64,000 nucleotides of DNA from Streptomyces resistomycificus (lineage in GTDB: Bacteria > Actinomycetota > Actinomycetes > Streptomycetales > Streptomycetaceae). The stretch's first letter is position 1. The number at the start of each line of letters is the position of its first letter. The translations under genes and the position numbers were made by a program. Below the pieces are notes generated by a model. The model was not told the DNA's origin and did no database searches. It saw only the letters and a list, made by a program, of their open reading frames with translations. Positions 60,698 to 64,000 of the stretch are shown here, in pieces. The stretch spans positions 509,673 through 573,672 of the forward strand of contig NZ_KQ948990.1 in the NCBI RefSeq assembly GCF_001514265.1, written 5' to 3'.

Positions 60698-60859
60698 TCA
60701 CTCGTCTTTCCGCTTGTACCCCCGCAGCAGGAACCACGCGGTCAGCACACAGCCCAGCACCATCACCACCAGCACGACCCGGAGCAGATTCCCCGGCCCT
60801 TGCTGCTCGGCGGCGCTCGCGGCCTCGGCGAGCCAGGCGGCCCGGGGGTTGTGCTCCAT
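60698..60859 (-). CDS. small membrane protein
   Basis: This 53-residue protein has one membrane helix (LLRVVLVVMVLGCVLTAWFLL) and a basic/acidic tail (GYKRKDE). The ATG has AGAAGGAG nine bases upstream, a good ribosome site. It is divergent from the M48 protease gene over 126 bp. Function unknown. Confidence 0.65.
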   Translation of the reverse strand: MEHNPRAAWLAEAASAAEQQGPGNLLRVVLVVMVLGCVLTAWFLLRGYKRKDE

Positions 60860-60985
60860 GGCGCGGAACTCCTTCTGCTGTAGTGCCCGTCCACCGTAAC
60901 TCCGCCTAGGCTGGGCTCTGCTTCGGGGGCGCAAAGGACCGCACAAGGGTCCGCAAAGGCCACTCACACGCACATGGGGGAAGAC

Positions 60986-62101
60986 ATGTCCGACGGCCAC
61001 CACGACGGTCACGAGAACGTGCCGAGCAGGCAGCGCAGGCGCTTCCCGGGGATCTCCTCCCGTGCGTACGAGCACCCGGCCGACCGCTCCGCCCTGGTGG
61101 CGCTGCGCAAGCTGAGTGGCTTCGACACGGTCTTCAAGGCGCTGAGCGGGCTCCTGCCCGAGCGCAGCCTCAGGCTGCTGTTCCTGTCCGACTCGGTGCG
61201 CGTCTCCGACCAGCAGTTCGCGCATCTCAACGACATGCTGCGGGACGCCTGTTACATCCTGGACCTGGAGAAGGTCCCGCCGATGTACGTCAACCAGGAC
61301 CCGCAGCCCAACGCGATGTGCATCGGCCTGGACGAGCCGATCATCGTCGTCACCACGGGTCTCGTCGAGCTGCTCGACGAGGAGGAGATGCGGGCGGTGA
61401 TCGGGCACGAGGTGGGCCACGCCCTGTCCGGCCACTCGGTCTACCGCACCATCCTGCTCTTCCTGACCAGTCTCGCCCTCAAGGTGGCCTGGATCCCGCT
61501 CGGCAACCTCGCGATCATGACGATCGTGACCGCGCTGCGCGAGTGGTTCCGCAAGTCGGAGCTGTCCGCGGACCGCGCGGGCCTCCTGGTCGGCCAGGAC
61601 CTCACGGCCTCGATGCGCGGCCTGATGAAGCTTGCCGGCGGCAACCACCTGCACGAGATGAACGTGGACGCGTTCCTGAAGCAGGCGGAGGAGTACGAGG
61701 CCGGTGGCGACCTGCGCGACTCCGTGCTGAAGATCCTTAACGTGCTGCCGCGCTCCCACCCCTTCACCACCATCCGGGCCGCCGAGCTGAAGAAGTGGGC
61801 CGAGTCCCGGGACCACCAGCGGATCATGGACGGCCACTACCCGCGGCGCAGCGAGGACAAGGACACGTCGGTCTCGGACTCGTTCCGGGAGTCGGCCTCG
61901 CACTACGCGACGCACGTCAAGACCTCCAAGGACCCGCTGATGAAGCTGGTCAGCGACCTCGCCGGCGGGGCCGGGGACCTGGGCGGCCGGGTGCGGCGCG
62001 GCTTCGGCGGCTTCACGAGCTCGGCACCGGCGGACCAGCCGCCGACGGACACCCCGGGCCCGGCGAACGGCACGGACACGCCGCCGCGGGACGACGCCTG
62101 A
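60986..62101 (+). CDS. M48-family membrane metalloprotease
   Basis: This 371-residue protein has the zinc motif HEVGH at 141-145 and the third ligand in ELSADRAG near 188-195, flanked by hydrophobic segments (LIIVVTTGLVELL and TILLFLTSLALKVAW) typical of M48/HtpX-like proteins. The C-terminal 100 residues are polar. HtpX-like proteases work in membrane protein quality control. ATG at 60986 with GGGGGA four bases upstream was preferred to the ATG at 60974. Confidence 0.85.
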   Translation: MSDGHHDGHENVPSRQRRRFPGISSRAYEHPADRSALVALRKLSGFDTVFKALSGLLPERSLRLLFLSDSVRVSDQQFAHLNDMLRDACYILDLEKVPPMYVNQDPQPNAMCIGLDEPIIVVTTGLVELLDEEEMRAVIGHEVGHALSGHSVYRTILLFLTSLALKVAWIPLGNLAIMTIVTALREWFRKSELSADRAGLLVGQDLTASMRGLMKLAGGNHLHEMNVDAFLKQAEEYEAGGDLRDSVLKILNVLPRSHPFTTIRAAELKKWAESRDHQRIMDGHYPRRSEDKDTSVSDSFRESASHYATHVKTSKDPLMKLVSDLAGGAGDLGGRVRRGFGGFTSSAPADQPPTDTPGPANGTDTPPRDDA

Positions 62102-62158
62102 CCGAGGGATCACCCGACCGAGGCCGCCGACGCCGTGAAGACCGCGGTGGCCGCGGTA

Positions 62159-62214
62159 GCCACGGAAGGGCGCGGTGGCCACGGAAGGGCGCGGTGGCCG
62201 CGGAAGGGCGCGTC
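62159..62214. repeat. 19-bp tandem repeat, three copies
   Basis: GCCACGGAAGGGCGCGGTG starts at 62159 and 62178, and a third, altered copy at 62197. It fills the gap between the convergent M48 and hypothetical genes. Confidence 0.75.
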
Positions 62215-63283
62215 AGAGCTTCGGCTGCGCGCTCGACGCCAGCGACCCGCACAGCGCCGGCGCACCGCCCGTCGCGTACGGGTCGGTGCCGGCCGGGCCG
62301 CCTGCCTTGGCGGTCTGGCCGGCGAGCAGCGGGCGCAGGAGGCTCGCGGAGTCCTCGGCGCAGGACAGGGGCCCGGCCTGGACGTAGGAGACGACGAGCT
62401 GGGCCGTGTGCAGGCGCAGGTCGTCGTGGTCGAAGCGGAAGTGCAGCTCGCGGCGGACGGTGAACAGGGACGCCTCGGCGTCGTCCGCGGAGCCGGTGGG
62501 CCGCAGCGCGTACACGAAGGTGTGGTCGGCGGTGACCTCGAGGGTGGACGAGTCGGTCTCGGCCGCCTGGAGGGTGCCCTGGACCCTGACCTTGTCGTCG
62601 GCCAGCTCCGCCTCGGACGGGTCGAAACGGACCAGCCAGCCGGTGGGGGCGTGCCGTCCGTCGGCGGCCGGCCGGTCGAAGCTCTCGTCGAACTGGTCGA
62701 GTTGGTCGGAGTCGAGGAGGACCCGCACCGGACGGACCTGCCCGCCGGTGAGCACCTCCGGATAGAGCGCGGAGCGGACGATGTAGTCCTTGGCGGTGGT
62801 CAGGGCGGCGACCACCTGGCTGTCCGAGAAGTGCGCGGTACGCCGGGACGCGGGCAGCGGGATCCCCTTGGCGCCGATGCGGTACTGGGCGGCGGGACTG
62901 TGCGCGTACAGGTAGGTGGTGTCGGCGTGCCCGGGCACCTTGCCCTGCGGGGCGAGCGGGATGACGGTCATCCGCAGGGGCTCGACGGGCTGCTGGGCGG
63001 CGGGGGTCTGGTACGGATGCCGTACCCCCATGTAGACGGCGGTGCCGAAGGCCACGGCGATCAGCACGACCAGGATCAGCGCCTGCCGGGACAGGCCGCG
63101 ACGCAGCGGGGGGCGGCGGCGTACGGCGGGGGCGTGGTCGGCGATGCGCTCCTGCGCGGAGAACTCCTGGAGGCGGGCAGCGCGGACGAACGACTCGTCG
63201 AAGACGACGGATCGGTACTCGTCCTCTCCACCTCCGGGGCCGCCCTCGGGTGTCCCCTCGGGTGGATTTCCAGGCCCTCCCAT
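62213..63283 (-). CDS. single-span membrane protein, SVVFDE type
   Basis: This 356-residue protein has a 25-residue Gly/Pro-rich N-terminus, the motif SVVFDESFVRAARLQEFSAQER, a single membrane segment (RQALILVVLIAVAFGTAVYMG) and an external domain of about 250 residues with conserved Cys at the end. A TACCCT six bases before the ATG suggests a leaderless transcript. The next gene upstream encodes a related N-terminal motif. Function unknown. Confidence 0.7.
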   Translation of the reverse strand: MGGPGNPPEGTPEGGPGGGEDEYRSVVFDESFVRAARLQEFSAQERIADHAPAVRRRPPLRRGLSRQALILVVLIAVAFGTAVYMGVRHPYQTPAAQQPVEPLRMTVIPLAPQGKVPGHADTTYLYAHSPAAQYRIGAKGIPLPASRRTAHFSDSQVVAALTTAKDYIVRSALYPEVLTGGQVRPVRVLLDSDQLDQFDESFDRPAADGRHAPTGWLVRFDPSEAELADDKVRVQGTLQAAETDSSTLEVTADHTFVYALRPTGSADDAEASLFTVRRELHFRFDHDDLRLHTAQLVVSYVQAGPLSCAEDSASLLRPLLAGQTAKAGGPAGTDPYATGGAPALCGSLASSAQPKL

Positions 63284-63289
63284 ATCTTC

Positions 63290-63317
63290 AGGGTAGGTCG
63301 CGGGGCGCTCGGGTAAA
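63290..63317 (-). promoter_or_regulatory. promoter, leaderless
   Basis: TTTACC and TACCCT are 16 bp apart on the minus strand, and the -10 lies six bases before the ATG at 63283. Confidence 0.45.
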
Positions 63318-63382
63318 CGCCCCGCTACGCGACACTTCTGACAGGTTCTCACCAGGAGTGGCCATGACCTGCGGGTCCGCGC

Positions 63383-63991
63383 TCAGGGCGTGCGCGGGTC
63401 CGCGGACACGGCTGGCTGAGAGTAGTCGGCGGAGACCGATGGGGCCGCCGCGCTGCCCTGTTCCAGGCCGGTCGAGGCGGGCAGCGGCGGACCCTGGTCC
63501 CGGCTGCCGGACGAGGCGCTACGGTAGACCGCCGCGAACGCCAGTGCGACCATGCCGACGCCCATCACGAGGGCGAGGATCCAGGCGACCGGCCGATGCC
63601 AGCGGACCTGTTTGCCGTACGTACCCGGCGCGCCGTAGCGGCCTGCGAGGACGTCGGTGTCGTCCAGGTCGTCGAGGTCGGGATCAGCGGCGAATCCGGC
63701 GCGGCGGTCGGGGCCGTACCCGTCCTCGTAGCGCTCGCCCCTGCCGGGCGCTGCCCGGCGGGCCTCGGTCTCTGAGGCCTCCGCTCTCGCCTGCGCGGCG
63801 GCAAGGAGGCGTTCGACGGCGGTCGGCTCGTGCACCACGGCCGCCTGTACGAAGGCCTCGTCGAAGACCACGGAGGCGAACTCTTCGTCCGACACCCCGC
63901 GGTCGTGGTCGTCGTCGGGCTCCCAGCCGTCAGGGAACGGCGTGCCCCCCACGTCCTCCGGCACGGTTCCAGAGTAGACCTGGGGGGTCAT
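63383..63991 (-). CDS. single-span membrane protein, SVVFDE type
   Basis: This 202-residue protein carries ASVVFDEAFVQAAVVHEPTAVER in the N-terminal third, an acidic stretch (DPDLDDLDDTD) and one membrane segment (PVAWILALVMGVGMVALAFAAVY), with a Ser/Ala/Pro-rich external tail. It shares the SVVFDE(A/S)FV motif with the gene downstream. The ATG at 63991 is near the window edge, so the upstream site cannot be judged. Function unknown. Confidence 0.65.
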   Translation of the reverse strand: MTPQVYSGTVPEDVGGTPFPDGWEPDDDHDRGVSDEEFASVVFDEAFVQAAVVHEPTAVERLLAAAQARAEASETEARRAAPGRGERYEDGYGPDRRAGFAADPDLDDLDDTDVLAGRYGAPGTYGKQVRWHRPVAWILALVMGVGMVALAFAAVYRSASSGSRDQGPPLPASTGLEQGSAAAPSVSADYSQPAVSADPRTP

Positions 63992-64000
63992 TTTGGGCAG

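Noticed and set aside
1..64000. CRISPR arrays, insertion sequences, integrases, rRNA genes, origin of replication
   Set aside because: No regularly spaced repeat arrays, transposase motifs, integrases or rRNA sequence were found; tandem repeats have no spacers.

Overview
This window is typical Streptomyces chromosome. It has very high GC content with strong G/C preference at third codon positions, many GTG starts, ATGA/GTGA stop-start overlaps, and several candidate leaderless promoters (TAnnnT six or seven bases before the start codon). The gene order hrcA-dnaJ ... lepA-rpsT-holA-comEC-comEA-degV-leuS ... rsfS-nadD is the conserved actinobacterial core arrangement. The species cannot be fixed from the sequence alone.

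Region 1 (1-4274) is the edge of a specialised-metabolite locus. A minus-strand operon (cupin, two paralogous methyltransferase-fold proteins, then a beta-ketoacyl synthase cut by the window edge) faces two overlapping TetR-type regulators across a 246-bp divergent region. Region 2 (4279-9274) returns to housekeeping: a cytidine-deaminase-like protein without zinc ligands, YjbR, CorC, YbeY, PhoH and a PfkB sugar kinase. Region 3 (9479-14138) is a glucarate catabolism module (glucarate dehydratase, 5-dehydro-4-deoxyglucarate dehydratase, divergent IclR regulator) followed by an MFS transporter.

Region 4 (14152-30170) holds adenosine deaminase, RNase Z, a HIT protein, a tricorn-type protease, RsmE, a nitronate monooxygenase, the CIRCE-controlled hrcA-dnaJ operon, a metallo-hydrolase, DUF3097, HemW and a SpoIIE-type phosphatase. 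Region 5 (30273-37006) contains a very large soluble hybrid histidine kinase built on HAMP repeats, its adjacent response regulator and a long-chain acyl-CoA ligase. Region 6 (37274-48972) is the translation, replication and competence-like block: lepA, rpsT, holA, arylamine N-acetyltransferase, comEC, comEA and degV.

Region 7 (49030-55499) carries leuS with a ribosome-mediated attenuator: a 12-codon leader with three consecutive leucine codons and an intrinsic terminator. Divergent from it is a two-gene electron-transfer unit, a predicted di-heme membrane protein followed by a NuoF-ferredoxin fusion. Region 8 (55507-63991) has two identical tRNA-Ala(GGC) genes flanking two small zinc-ribbon proteins, then the GpgP-like phosphatase-rsfS-LytR/CpsA/Psr-like-nadD group, two tiny membrane proteins, an M48 protease and two related single-span membrane proteins.

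The strongest candidates for little-described biology are the leuS attenuator, the membrane cytochrome/NuoF-ferredoxin pair, the cupin-methyltransferase-ketosynthase operon with two coupled TetR regulators, and the HAMP-repeat kinase beside a SpoIIE phosphatase. Short GC-rich tandem repeats occur in several intergenic gaps. No CRISPR array, insertion sequence, integrase or rRNA was seen.
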